This document shows, in pieces, positions 12,263 through 19,495 of a DNA stretch of 19,495 bases. A program made the position numbers and the translations under genes. The notes beneath the pieces were generated by a model. That model ran no database searches. It saw only the letters and a program-made list of their open reading frames with translations, and was not told where the DNA came from. Numbering within the stretch: position 1 is the first letter of the stretch; each line of letters starts with the position of its first letter. Origin of the DNA: Psychrobacter sp. (GTDB lineage Bacteria; Pseudomonadota; Gammaproteobacteria; Pseudomonadales; Moraxellaceae); the NCBI GenBank assembly GCA_029264635.1, contig JARIAA010000263.1, positions 1 to 19,495 on the forward strand, written 5' to 3'.

Positions 12263-13750
12263 ATGGATATCAAAACTACATCACAACCTATGTCAGGACG
12301 ACCAGAAGATGAAAACCTAGGCGTTGTTGCCAATATAGCGTATGGTTTCCAACACGTACTGACTATGTATGGGGGCATTATCGCGGTGCCATTGATTGTC
12401 GGACAAGCAGCAGGTCTAGCACCCGCTGAGATCGGACTATTGATTGCCGCGTCTTTATTTGTGGGAGGTTTAGCAACACTATTACAAACGCTTGGAGTGC
12501 CTTTTTTCGGTTGCCAGCTGCCGTTGGTGCAAGGGGTGTCTTTTGCCAGTGTTGCCACTATTGTTGCCATTGTGACAGCAGGGGGTGGTCTATCCTCCGT
12601 CTTTGGTGCCGTCATCGCTGCATCCATTTTGGGGCTGTTGATTACCCCTATCTTTTCAATGATTATCAAATTCTTCCCACCTCTGGTGACGGGCGCAGTC
12701 ATCACCACCATTGGTTTGACCTTGATGCCCGTAGCAGCGCGCTGGGCGATGGGCGGCAATAGTAAAGCGCCTGATTTCGGTAGCATGACGAATATTGGTC
12801 TGGCCGCCTTTACACTGGCATTGGTACTGTTGTTAAGTAAACTTGGCAGTGCGGCCATCAGTCGCTTATCGATTCTGCTTGCTATGGTGATCGGTACTTT
12901 TGCCGCTTGGGCAGTGGGTTTGGTTGATTTTTCTGGTCTGATGAGCGGGCCTATCTTTGCCTTTCCTACCCCTATGTATTTTGGTGTGCCAACCTTTGAG
13001 GTTGCAGCGATTATCTCAATGTTTATTGTGGTGCTGGTCATTTTGGTTGAAACGTCAGCCGATATCTTGGCAGTAGGCGACATTATTGATACTAAAATCG
13101 ATTCACGACGCTTAGGGGATGGGTTACGTGCTGATATGATATCAAGCGTGGTGGCGCCATTTTTTGGTTCTTTTACTCAAAGTGCGTTTGCTCAAAACGT
13201 AGGTCTGGTCGCTGTTACCAACGTGAAAAGTCGTTTTGTGGTGGCTTTTGCGGGTATTATTCTAGTGGTGTTAGGCTTAATGCCACTGATGGGCCGCGTC
13301 ATTGCGACCGTTCCTACTGCCGTGTTAGGCGGCGCAGGTCTGGTATTATTCGGCACCGTTGCCGCAAGTGGTATCCGCACCCTTGCTCAGGTGAAGTATG
13401 ATAACAATATGAATCTTATCATTGTAGCGACTTCTATCGGCTTTGGTATGTTACCGATTGCCGCGCCCTCTTTTTATGATCAGTTCCCCGATTGGTTTGC
13501 AACGATTTTTCATTCTGGTATCAGCTCTACCGCTATTATGGCCATCTTACTCAATTTATTGTTTAATCACTTAAAAGTGGGTAATTCAGATCAACAATCA
13601 GTATTTGTAGCGGGCACAAAAATTCGGTCAATACGTCCTGATATTATCGTAGATTTGAATGAAGGCGATTACTTTGTTGCCGGTAAATTATTTGATTGCG
13701 ATGGACAAGAGGTGCCCGTGACACCCACTAAACAGGCAGCCCATCATTAA
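12263..13750 (+). CDS. NCS2 nucleobase:cation symporter, purine/xanthine-type
   Basis: A 495-residue inner-membrane transporter of the nucleobase-ascorbate (NCS2) family. It shows the family histidine in YGFQHVL (H31), the QLPLVQGVSFA segment, the TM8 motif VETSADILAVGD (E263, D267), the LRAD aspartate (D291) and the QNVGLVAVT signature (Q311, N312). In the well-studied xanthine carrier XanQ the matching E272, D276, D304 and Q324 line the substrate site; uracil carriers have His instead of the +4 Asp. A purine substrate (xanthine, urate or similar) with H+ or Na+ is therefore likely. The T of the signature is followed by N, not the usual R, K or G. The ATG at 12263 has GGGAG 11 nt upstream; an ATG at 12242 would add seven residues without a binding site. 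It ends at its own terminator. Confidence 0.9.
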   Translation: MDIKTTSQPMSGRPEDENLGVVANIAYGFQHVLTMYGGIIAVPLIVGQAAGLAPAEIGLLIAASLFVGGLATLLQTLGVPFFGCQLPLVQGVSFASVATIVAIVTAGGGLSSVFGAVIAASILGLLITPIFSMIIKFFPPLVTGAVITTIGLTLMPVAARWAMGGNSKAPDFGSMTNIGLAAFTLALVLLLSKLGSAAISRLSILLAMVIGTFAAWAVGLVDFSGLMSGPIFAFPTPMYFGVPTFEVAAIISMFIVVLVILVETSADILAVGDIIDTKIDSRRLGDGLRADMISSVVAPFFGSFTQSAFAQNVGLVAVTNVKSRFVVAFAGIILVVLGLMPLMGRVIATVPTAVLGGAGLVLFGTVAASGIRTLAQVKYDNNMNLIIVATSIGFGMLPIAAPSFYDQFPDWFATIFHSGISSTAIMAILLNLLFNHLKVGNSDQQSVFVAGTKIRSIRPDIIVDLNEGDYFVAGKLFDCDGQEVPVTPTKQAAHH

Positions 13751-13779
13751 TAGCGCTTTTATAGGACATAAAATATAAC

Positions 13780-13807
13780 ACCGCCTATCTATAAAGGCGG
13801 TTTTTTT
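13780..13807 (+). terminator. Intrinsic terminator after the NCS2 permease gene
   Basis: ACCGCCT (13780-13786), 8-nt loop, AGGCGGT (13795-13801), followed by seven Ts (13801-13807). A GC-rich stem with a proper T tract, 29 nt after the stop. Confidence 0.88.
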
Positions 13808-13904
13808 ATGGGCTATCTTGTGCCATAGTAAAAATAGGAGAAAATTAAGTAGCAAAAAAGAGTAAATACGGAAAAATAAACCATAAATATCATACAGTGA
13901 TGAC

Positions 13905-13910
13905 AAGGAG
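13905..13910 (+). promoter_or_regulatory. Ribosome binding site fixing the SDR start
   Basis: AAGGAG lies 5 nt before the ATG at 13916. The GTG two codons earlier overlaps this site, so it is not the start. Confidence 0.75.
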
Positions 13911-13915
13911 TGGGC

Positions 13916-14686
13916 ATGAATAATACACATATGAAGGATAAAACCTATCTCATTATTGGTGGGACTGGCGGCATTGGTCAGGCGATGGTTAAGCATCTGG
14001 TACAAATAACGGCTAGTAGGCAAACCCCTAGTAAAGTCTTTGCCACTTATCATAGGGGCGTTCCTGATGTTGAGGCTGATAATCTGTATTGGCTGCACAT
14101 GGATGTCAGTGATGAGAGTAGCATTGAACAAGCCGCCAATGAGATTAAGCAGCACAGCGCGCACCTTGATTGGGTCATCAACTGTGTAGGATTATTGCAT
14201 ACTGAATCTGCACAACCTGAAAAGGCACTGCGGCAAGTTGAAACAGAATTTTTCTTACAAAATATGCAAATCAATGCCCTAGCAGGGTTACTTATCGCTA
14301 AGCATCTCAGGGCGCTACTCGCCAAAGCCGAACGTCACGCTAATACGCCTGCAATCTTTGCCACCATATCAGCCCGTGTGGGTAGTATTAGTGACAATCA
14401 ATTGGGCGGTTGGTATAGCTATCGGATGAGTAAAGCGGCGCTCAATATGGGTATGAAAAACTTAAGTATCGAATGGGGGCGCGCGTTGAAAGATGCGTGT
14501 GTAGTGGTGATGCAGCCTGGCACCGTGAATACGCAACTGTCTGCACCGTTTCAAGGTAATGTCGCTGATGGTCAACTATTCTCGCCAGCTTATAGCGCAG
14601 AGTGCCTATTAGAGGTGCTATCAGGTATGACAGCTGCCCAATCGGGGAGTTTTGTTGATTGGGCAGGGGAGTCAATCCCGTGGTAA
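13916..14686 (+). CDS. Short-chain dehydrogenase/reductase (SDR), C-factor-like
   Basis: A 256-residue classical-type SDR, a cytoplasmic NAD(P)-dependent oxidoreductase. The Rossmann glycine motif is GGTGGIG (residues 15-21), an acidic DVS follows the third strand, and the NAG-type motif reads NCVG near 89-92. The catalytic block is SARVGSISDNQLGGWYSYRMSK, with Tyr169 and Lys173. This SARVGS...GGWYSYR block is typical of the C-factor (CsgA)-like SDR subgroup, whose substrates are mostly unknown. The C-terminal PGTVNTQLSAPF loop is also standard. Length is normal. It has its own strong initiation site, is separated from the permease by a terminator, and shares a bidirectional terminator with prpD. 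A reductase for a small carbonyl compound is as far as the sequence goes. Confidence 0.87.
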   Translation: MNNTHMKDKTYLIIGGTGGIGQAMVKHLVQITASRQTPSKVFATYHRGVPDVEADNLYWLHMDVSDESSIEQAANEIKQHSAHLDWVINCVGLLHTESAQPEKALRQVETEFFLQNMQINALAGLLIAKHLRALLAKAERHANTPAIFATISARVGSISDNQLGGWYSYRMSKAALNMGMKNLSIEWGRALKDACVVVMQPGTVNTQLSAPFQGNVADGQLFSPAYSAECLLEVLSGMTAAQSGSFVDWAGESIPW

Positions 14687-14726
14687 AGTAAAACTTAAAA
14701 AAGTAAATGATTGCAATAGAAAATAA

Positions 14727-14766
14727 AAAAGGGTGTGTCATGATCTAATCAATGACACACCCTTTT
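14727..14766. terminator. Strong bidirectional terminator between SDR and prpD
   Basis: AAAAGGGTGTGTCAT (14727-14741), 10-nt loop, ATGACACACCCTTTT (14752-14766): a perfect 15-bp stem with A and T runs at the two ends. It lies 40 nt after the SDR stop and 43 nt after the prpD stop on the other strand. Confidence 0.92.
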
Positions 14767-14809
14767 GATGCATAGCAGTGTACTCTATAAAAAGCTCATT
14801 AATCATCGT

Positions 14810-16309
14810 CTAATTAGTGACAAATAAGTCCATAAACTCATGCACGGGCGTTTGCTCTAATTGGGCTTGGTCATCGCACAGCTCGATGATCTCATCACAA
14901 CGGCTCTCGATGAAGCGGGTCGCCAGACTGGCCCGAAACTTTGCTTCTAACACAGGGATGCCCTCTTCACGGCGACGCTTATGACCGATAGGGTATTCAA
15001 CAGCGACCTTATCAGTGCTGCTGCCATCTTTAAAAAAGATTTGAATGGCATTGGCAATAGAGCGCTTGCTTGGGTCGTGATAGTCTTTAGAGTAGCGTGC
15101 GTCCTCTTCTACGACCATTTTGCGACGCAGCTCATCGATGGACAGATGCTGCTCGTGATAATCATCTTCATAGTTTTCTGCCATAAGATCGCCTGTCAAT
15201 AGAGGGACGGCAACCATATATTGCAAGCAATGATCACGATCAGCAGGGTTGGCAAGCGCGCCTTTTTTTGAGATGATTCGAATCGCTGAGTCATGGGTGG
15301 TCAAAACGATTTTTTCGATATCATCAACTCTATCTTCGACACGAGGATGCAAGATAACGGCAGCCTCACAGGCTGTTTGCGCATGAAACTCAGCAGGAAA
15401 GCTTATCTTAAACAAGATATTTTCCATCACATAACTGCCAAAATCACGCTGAAAGGTAAAGCGGCGCTCATCTTCAGGTTTGAGTGCAAGATCTTTATTG
15501 GTGTGGCTAAATAGCACGTCATAAAAACCCCACTGCGGCGCAGTTAACGCACCAGGGATGCCCATCTCGCCGCGACGAGTAATGTCGACCAAGCGCACCG
15601 CACGGCTGGTCGCGTCACCTGCCGCCCATGATTTACGGCTACCAGCATTGGGTGCATGACGATAAGTGCGTAGCGCCTGCCCATCAACAAGTGCTTGTGA
15701 GATAGCCGCCATCATACGCTCACGCGGCAAACGATATAATTTAGCGACAACTGCGGTTGATGCGAGTTTGACTAAGAATACGTGATCAAGACCAACGCGG
15801 TTAAATGAGTTTTCAAGCGCGATGACGCCTTGGATTTCGTGCGCCATAATCATGGCTTCTAACACATCTCGCATCACAAGCGGGGCGCGTCCTTGGCTGA
15901 CGTTTTGCTGGCTGATATAGTCCGCAACCGCTAGTATACCGCCAAGATTATCTGAGGGATGTCCCCATTCGGCCGCAAGCCACGTATCATTGTAATCAAG
16001 CCAGCGCACCATACAGCAAATATCAAACGCCGCTTTAATGGGGTCAAGCCTGTGCGAGGTGCCAGGCACGCGCGCGCCGTTGGGCGTTATCTGATCAAGG
16101 CAATCAGGCCCCAAATGCTTGGTACATTCAGGGAAGCGTAGCGCAAGCAGGCCGCATCCGAGGGTATCCATAAGGCAGTAGCGCGCAGTATTCCAAGCAT
16201 CAGCGCGATTTGGAGAATCATCATCAATAGAGTAATTTAGAACATAATCGGCAATTTTTTGAATCTCATCGTCGTACTCTGGGCGTACGTTGCTTTCTAC
16301 ATTTGTCAT
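14810..16309 (-). CDS. prpD: 2-methylcitrate dehydratase PrpD
   Basis: A 499-residue MmgE/PrpD-family enzyme that matches E. coli PrpD closely along its whole length. Conserved stretches include YCLMDTLGCGLLAL, the WLDYNDTWLAAEWGHPSDN block (about residues 120-140), AHEIQG with LENSFNRVGLDH, YRHAPNAGSRKSWAAGDATSRAVRL, SYVMENILFKISFPAEFHAQTA, NPADRDHCLQYMVAVPL and EYPIGHKRRREEGIP. PrpD converts 2-methylcitrate to 2-methylaconitate in the propionate-degrading methylcitrate cycle. None of the usual partners (prpB, prpC, acnD, prpF, prpR) is next to it in this window. The ATG at 16309 has AGAGGA 8 nt upstream; an earlier in-frame start would add 17 residues and lacks a site. A pair of direct repeats lies 58-90 nt upstream. 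Confidence 0.94.
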   Translation of the reverse strand: MTNVESNVRPEYDDEIQKIADYVLNYSIDDDSPNRADAWNTARYCLMDTLGCGLLALRFPECTKHLGPDCLDQITPNGARVPGTSHRLDPIKAAFDICCMVRWLDYNDTWLAAEWGHPSDNLGGILAVADYISQQNVSQGRAPLVMRDVLEAMIMAHEIQGVIALENSFNRVGLDHVFLVKLASTAVVAKLYRLPRERMMAAISQALVDGQALRTYRHAPNAGSRKSWAAGDATSRAVRLVDITRRGEMGIPGALTAPQWGFYDVLFSHTNKDLALKPEDERRFTFQRDFGSYVMENILFKISFPAEFHAQTACEAAVILHPRVEDRVDDIEKIVLTTHDSAIRIISKKGALANPADRDHCLQYMVAVPLLTGDLMAENYEDDYHEQHLSIDELRRKMVVEEDARYSKDYHDPSKRSIANAIQIFFKDGSSTDKVAVEYPIGHKRRREEGIPVLEAKFRASLATRFIESRCDEIIELCDDQAQLEQTPVHEFMDLFVTN

Positions 16310-16366
16310 TGTCGTATCCTCTTCCTGAAGTGAAATATCCTTATTAACGATAGCTATCAATTTAAC

Positions 16367-16399
16367 AACGAGTCATTTAACATTGAGCAAACGAGTCAT
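16367..16399 (-). repeat. Direct repeats AACGAGTCAT upstream of prpD
   Basis: AACGAGTCAT occurs at 16367-16376 and 16390-16399, 23 nt apart start to start, close to two helical turns, 58 to 90 nt before the prpD ATG. Position fits a transcription-factor pair. The rest of the 214-nt gap to the acetyltransferase gene shows no gene. Confidence 0.55.
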
Positions 16400-16523
16400 G
16401 GCTGTGACTTAAAAGTACCATACTCAATAGGAAACCACAGTGAAATAGTGTAAGACTGGCGTATTGTTTCAGGCTAAAGGATCCAAAAAATTGTTTTTAT
16501 CTGCTTATATTAATCCTCCCAAA

Positions 16524-17147
16524 CTAAAGCATTAAATATACTAAGCCTGCGATAAATAACAAACCGATAATGGATAGCAGGATATTTAAGAGCGTGGATA
16601 CACGTGACGCCTCTGTTCCAAGCTTTCTTGCTTTGGCTTTTTTGACGACATACAACACCATCTTTACATGCTCAATATCATCCTCAAGATAAAACTCGCC
16701 TTCTGAAACAAATCCTAATGATTCATAAAAGTGAAGCAAATAAGTCTGTGCAGAGATGATAATGGGAGTTTTTTTACCGAATTTTTTGCGGCAATAGGCG
16801 ATGGCTTGTAACATGATTTGCCGCGCTATGCCGTCACCGCGATATTCAGATAAGACCAATACTCTACCAATAGCGGGCATCGTATTCGCTGCATTACCAG
16901 CAGGCTTGACCATTGAAAGATTGGATTTGAGCGTATTAAACTGAGGCGGGATAATTCGGCAGTAGCCCACCAGCGCCTCATTTTGGTGTGCCACTAGGTG
17001 CAAACAATCAAAATCCACCTCATCCATATCTTGGTAAGCGCAGTGTTGTTCAACCACAAACACCTGAGAGCGCGCTTTTAAAATATGATACAGATCCACT
17101 GAGGTAAGCTCATCAAAGCTTTTGATAGAAAATTGGTAGCTCATCAT
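16524..17147 (-). CDS. ElaA-type GNAT acetyltransferase with C-terminal membrane helix
   Basis: A 207-residue protein in two parts. Residues 1-165 are an ElaA-like GNAT N-acetyltransferase: LKARSQVFVVEQHCAYQDMD (24-43), LVGYCRIIPP (59-68) and the acetyl-CoA-binding stretch GRVLVLSEYRGDGIARQIM (94-112), then AQTYLLHFYESLGF (133-146). Typical ElaA proteins end about here, near 150 residues. Residues 168-184 are basic (KKAKARK), and 185-207 form a very hydrophobic helix, LLNILLSIIGLLFIAGLVYL, running almost to the C-terminus. The protein is thus likely tail-anchored with the enzyme domain in the cytoplasm. The acceptor is unknown. It starts 9 nt after the phasin-like gene, so both are probably one transcript; the start region has no strong Shine-Dalgarno. 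No terminator is visible after it. Confidence 0.83.
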   Translation of the reverse strand: MMSYQFSIKSFDELTSVDLYHILKARSQVFVVEQHCAYQDMDEVDFDCLHLVAHQNEALVGYCRIIPPQFNTLKSNLSMVKPAGNAANTMPAIGRVLVLSEYRGDGIARQIMLQAIAYCRKKFGKKTPIIISAQTYLLHFYESLGFVSEGEFYLEDDIEHVKMVLYVVKKAKARKLGTEASRVSTLLNILLSIIGLLFIAGLVYLML

Positions 17148-17156
17148 GAAAGGTTC

Positions 17157-17549
17157 TTAAACACTTAGACGCTTTTGGTTGGCTTTTACCGTGGTTGCAT
17201 AAGGGCTAATTCCTTTATCCATAATCTTAATCGCTTCTTCGTCGACATCATGCTCGAAGTTATTAAACGCATTAAGATGACCGAGCATAAAGCTTTGACA
17301 GTTGCTTATCCATTTATTGACTAAGGTGGTTTGTGAGGACATGATTTGAGCGTTTATCTCATAAATAGAGTCCACAAACGCTTTTTGTTTTTCCTCAACC
17401 ATCGCGAACAGCTCTTTTTGTTGCGATTCAGCGCTTATAGGAGCGGTCGCTAGCATCCAAATTCTAGAGGCCATAATTTGTGGCACAGCGGCGCACATGC
17501 TTAGGGTTTTTTGTTGAAGCTTTAAGGCACTTGCTGAGTTTGTTAACAT
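17157..17549 (-). CDS. Phasin-like protein, 130 residues
   Basis: A 130-residue, all-helical soluble protein without signal peptide. The N-terminal part has amphipathic helices (KLQQKTLSMCAAVPQIMASR, about 10-29) and a conserved-looking EKQKAFVDSIYEIN stretch (about 52-65). The C-terminal KGISPYATTVKANQKRL (about 111-127) resembles the tail of granule-associated phasins, where a similar KG-x-x-P...ANxKRL pattern recurs. Phasins coat polyhydroxyalkanoate granules, but no phaC, phaA, phaB or phaR is in this window, so the call rests on pattern only. ATG at 17549 has GAGAAC about 6 nt upstream; a TTG at 17603 would add 18 residues without a site. It is 95 nt after the ABC exporter gene and 9 nt before the acetyltransferase gene. 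A generic helical stress protein is the alternative. Confidence 0.55.
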   Translation of the reverse strand: MLTNSASALKLQQKTLSMCAAVPQIMASRIWMLATAPISAESQQKELFAMVEEKQKAFVDSIYEINAQIMSSQTTLVNKWISNCQSFMLGHLNAFNNFEHDVDEEAIKIMDKGISPYATTVKANQKRLSV

Positions 17550-17644
17550 AGTGTTCTCAATTAAAAGGTTGGGGGGAATAAAATAAGTATGATAAATGAG
17601 CAAGTATTTTACAGATACTAAAAACCATCTACTAGTATATATAC

Positions 17645-19492
17645 TTAACCATGGATAGTTTGACTAATTTTGTCTAAGTTTAAGCTATCAGACATGGCAC
17701 TAAATATCTCAAAATACTTACCTTGCTGCTCATAAAGCTCTTCATGCGTCCCGGTTTCCACTACTTGCCCGTTTTCTATCACTACTAAATCATCGGCATC
17801 AATGATCTGGGCGATATTGTGTGACACCATAATGACCGTGCGGTCTTTTTTGATCAGATCTAGGCTTTTTTTCACCTGCTGACTGGCAATCGCATCAAGA
17901 CTTGCCGTTGGTTCATCCAAAAACACAATAGGCGGATCTTTTAAAAACATTCTTGCCAGCGCAATACGCTGCTGCTGCCCGCCAGATAATGACTTTGCTG
18001 TACTCTCATAGCCATCAGCTAAGCCTGTAATCTGCTCATGAATAGAGGCTTTTTTGGCCGCAACAATAATGTCTTTTTCACTGGCATTCATATTGCCATA
18101 ACGGATATTGTCAGCAATAGTCCCTGAAAAAATATGATTGCTTTGGAGCACCAAACCGATGCGCTGACGCAGCTCATGGGTGTCGCAATCGGCCAAATCA
18201 TGGCCATCTAAACAGATCATGCCCGCATCAGGCGCATAAAATTTCACCAATAAATTAATAATGGTGCTTTTACCCGCGCCGGAGAGGCCAACCAAGGCGG
18301 TAATGCGATTGGGTTTAATGGTGAAGCTGACATCTTTTAGCGCCTGCGTGCCATTAGGATAAGTGAAATCGACATGTTTAAGCTCAATATGACCTTTGAG
18401 GTTTTTAGTGCTCATGCCACTGACGTTTTCGACTTGCTCATCGTCCTCTAAGATGTCAAAAAACCCTTCGGCATAGGTCAGAGCATTATTAATTTGGTCA
18501 TAGATACGGTGCAATTGACGAATGGGGGCCGCGACGTTTTGAAACAACATGACATGAAATAAAATCATACCGATGGTCATCTGACCATTTAGGACAAAAT
18601 AGGCCGTCAGTAGGATAATAACCACCACCCCAATCTGCTCAATAAAGGTCTTAACCGCATCATAAATAAAACCAATGCTACGGATTTTAAGCTGATTGTC
18701 GGTCATCTCCTTTTGAATCTTTAAGTGCTTTTCAGCCTCAATGGACTCACGTACAAAGGATTTGACCACGCTGATTGAGTTAATTAAAGAGATCACAAGG
18801 CCGCTCTTAGCTTCTCTAAACCCGCGCATCTGCCTGCGAAAGCCTTGCAGTCGCCTTGCTTGCTTTTGACTGATAAAAAAGTAAATCGGTATGATCACAA
18901 GGCCGACCAAACCAATCCAAAAGTTGGTCGAAAACATAATGATGAGGGAGACGATGGCGCTTGCAAACAGCGGCAACATATCAATAAAGAAATTTTGTAC
19001 AAGGCTTGTCAGGCTGCTGACGCCATAATCAATACGGGTTTGCAATTTACCGCTATCGTTTTCACTACTGGTATAAAACGCCATGCGATAAGTCAAAATA
19101 CGCTCAATGATGCGCTGGGACAAGTCGCGCGACAGATTAATACGAATCTTTTCACCAAAAAAACGCTGCCCAAAAGAGATAAATATCGACAGTATCTCTT
19201 TTGTTAGGAGAACCGCGCTGATAATCATAAGCATCCGTACGCCAGCTTCCCAAGGCTCAGATAAGGTAGCGATTTCGGTCAACGTATCGACGGCATAGCG
19301 CAGTACAAAGGCATTGACCTGTGCAGTAAAGGAGCCCAGTACGGTCAAAACCAGAGTCGCAATGATTAAGTTGCGATAAGGCTTTGCAAATACCGCCAGC
19401 TTTTTGAGAATATCCCATAGCAAAGCTCTGCGCTCTTTTTTATGGGCAGGCGGCTTTTTGTCTAATTGTACAGGGCGTGGGGGAGTGCTCAT
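17645..19492 (-). CDS. ABC exporter, fused permease and ATPase (MsbA-like)
   Basis: A 615-residue half-transporter with membrane domain followed by ATPase, acting as a homodimer or heterodimer in the inner membrane. Membrane helices lie at about 43-62, 86-108, 168-186, 192-208, 285-303 and 305-320. ATPase motifs: Walker A GLSGAGKST (402-410), Q-loop LVLQSN (448-452), signature LSGGQQQR (502-509), Walker B IVFLDEPTASLD (522-533) and H-loop VSHN (556-559). All key residues are intact, so both sites would be active in a homodimer. Substrate is unknown; lipid, drug or peptide export are all possible. The N-terminus is basic and Pro-rich. The ATG at 19492 lies 3 nt from the window end, so an extension or upstream partner gene cannot be excluded. 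The downstream phasin-like gene is 95 nt away on the same strand. Confidence 0.9.
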   Translation of the reverse strand: MSTPPRPVQLDKKPPAHKKERRALLWDILKKLAVFAKPYRNLIIATLVLTVLGSFTAQVNAFVLRYAVDTLTEIATLSEPWEAGVRMLMIISAVLLTKEILSIFISFGQRFFGEKIRINLSRDLSQRIIERILTYRMAFYTSSENDSGKLQTRIDYGVSSLTSLVQNFFIDMLPLFASAIVSLIIMFSTNFWIGLVGLVIIPIYFFISQKQARRLQGFRRQMRGFREAKSGLVISLINSISVVKSFVRESIEAEKHLKIQKEMTDNQLKIRSIGFIYDAVKTFIEQIGVVVIILLTAYFVLNGQMTIGMILFHVMLFQNVAAPIRQLHRIYDQINNALTYAEGFFDILEDDEQVENVSGMSTKNLKGHIELKHVDFTYPNGTQALKDVSFTIKPNRITALVGLSGAGKSTIINLLVKFYAPDAGMICLDGHDLADCDTHELRQRIGLVLQSNHIFSGTIADNIRYGNMNASEKDIIVAAKKASIHEQITGLADGYESTAKSLSGGQQQRIALARMFLKDPPIVFLDEPTASLDAIASQQVKKSLDLIKKDRTVIMVSHNIAQIIDADDLVVIENGQVVETGTHEELYEQQGKYFEIFSAMSDSLNLDKISQTIHG

Positions 19493-19495
19493 AAT

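Noticed and set aside
12229..13083. A 284-codon open frame on the minus strand opposite the NCS2 permease
   Set aside because: It mirrors the permease gene, has a repetitive Ala/Pro/Thr/Ile composition, no family resemblance and no initiation site; a shadow of the coding strand.
17634..17645. Palindrome AGTATATATACT at the end of the ABC exporter gene
   Set aside because: Pure AT alternation of this length is common in AT-rich DNA; it overlaps the stop codon and has no conserved flank.
1..19495. Prophage, transposon, CRISPR array or tRNA genes
   Set aside because: No transposase, integrase, regularly spaced repeats, long terminal inverted repeats or cloverleaf-like sequence seen on either strand.

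Overview
The window looks like chromosome of a Moraxellaceae gammaproteobacterium, most likely Psychrobacter or a close relative. This is inferred from moderate AT-richness, gene content (RecD, HPRT, CstA with a Cys-Cys-tailed small protein and an ArsA-type ATPase, DUF3482/DUF2868 proteins, an NCS2 permease, PrpD) and protein style. No marker gene such as 16S rRNA is present, so the genus is a judgement. I see no tRNA, rRNA, CRISPR array, insertion sequence or phage gene.

Layout. 2-2220 (+): the 3' part of recD, cut by the window edge, followed 2 nt later by an AT-rich mepB-family gene. Both end at a bidirectional terminator that also serves a hypoxanthine phosphoribosyltransferase gene on the other strand (2316-2879). 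An unrecognised 222-residue protein gene (2991-3659, -) follows. 3745-7195 (+): a three-gene cassette of a CstA-type carrier, a cory-CC-star small protein ending in Cys-Cys-stop, and a single-domain ArsA/Get3-type ATPase. A possible 30-residue membrane peptide lies in the cstA leader, and a terminator separates cstA from the other two. 7244-11876 (-): DUF2868 membrane protein, sterol-desaturase-family hydroxylase, a 65-residue protein and a DUF3482 GTPase, all on one strand. 12263-14686 (+): an NCS2 purine-type permease with its own terminator, then a short-chain dehydrogenase that shares a strong bidirectional terminator with the next block. 14810-19492 (-): an MsbA-like ABC exporter, a phasin-like protein, an ElaA-type acetyltransferase with an added C-terminal membrane helix, and an isolated prpD (2-methylcitrate dehydratase).

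Most genes are ordinary core or accessory metabolism. The best candidate for an under-described system is the CstA / cory-CC-star / ArsA-type ATPase cassette: a peptide- or pyruvate-type carrier beside a soluble P-loop ATPase and a tiny protein with a terminal vicinal cysteine pair. Its joint function is, as far as I know, not established. Also worth attention are the membrane-tailed acetyltransferase, the DUF2868/DUF3482 pair split by a lipid hydroxylase, the leader peptide of cstA, and repeat-rich upstream regions of the permease and prpD.
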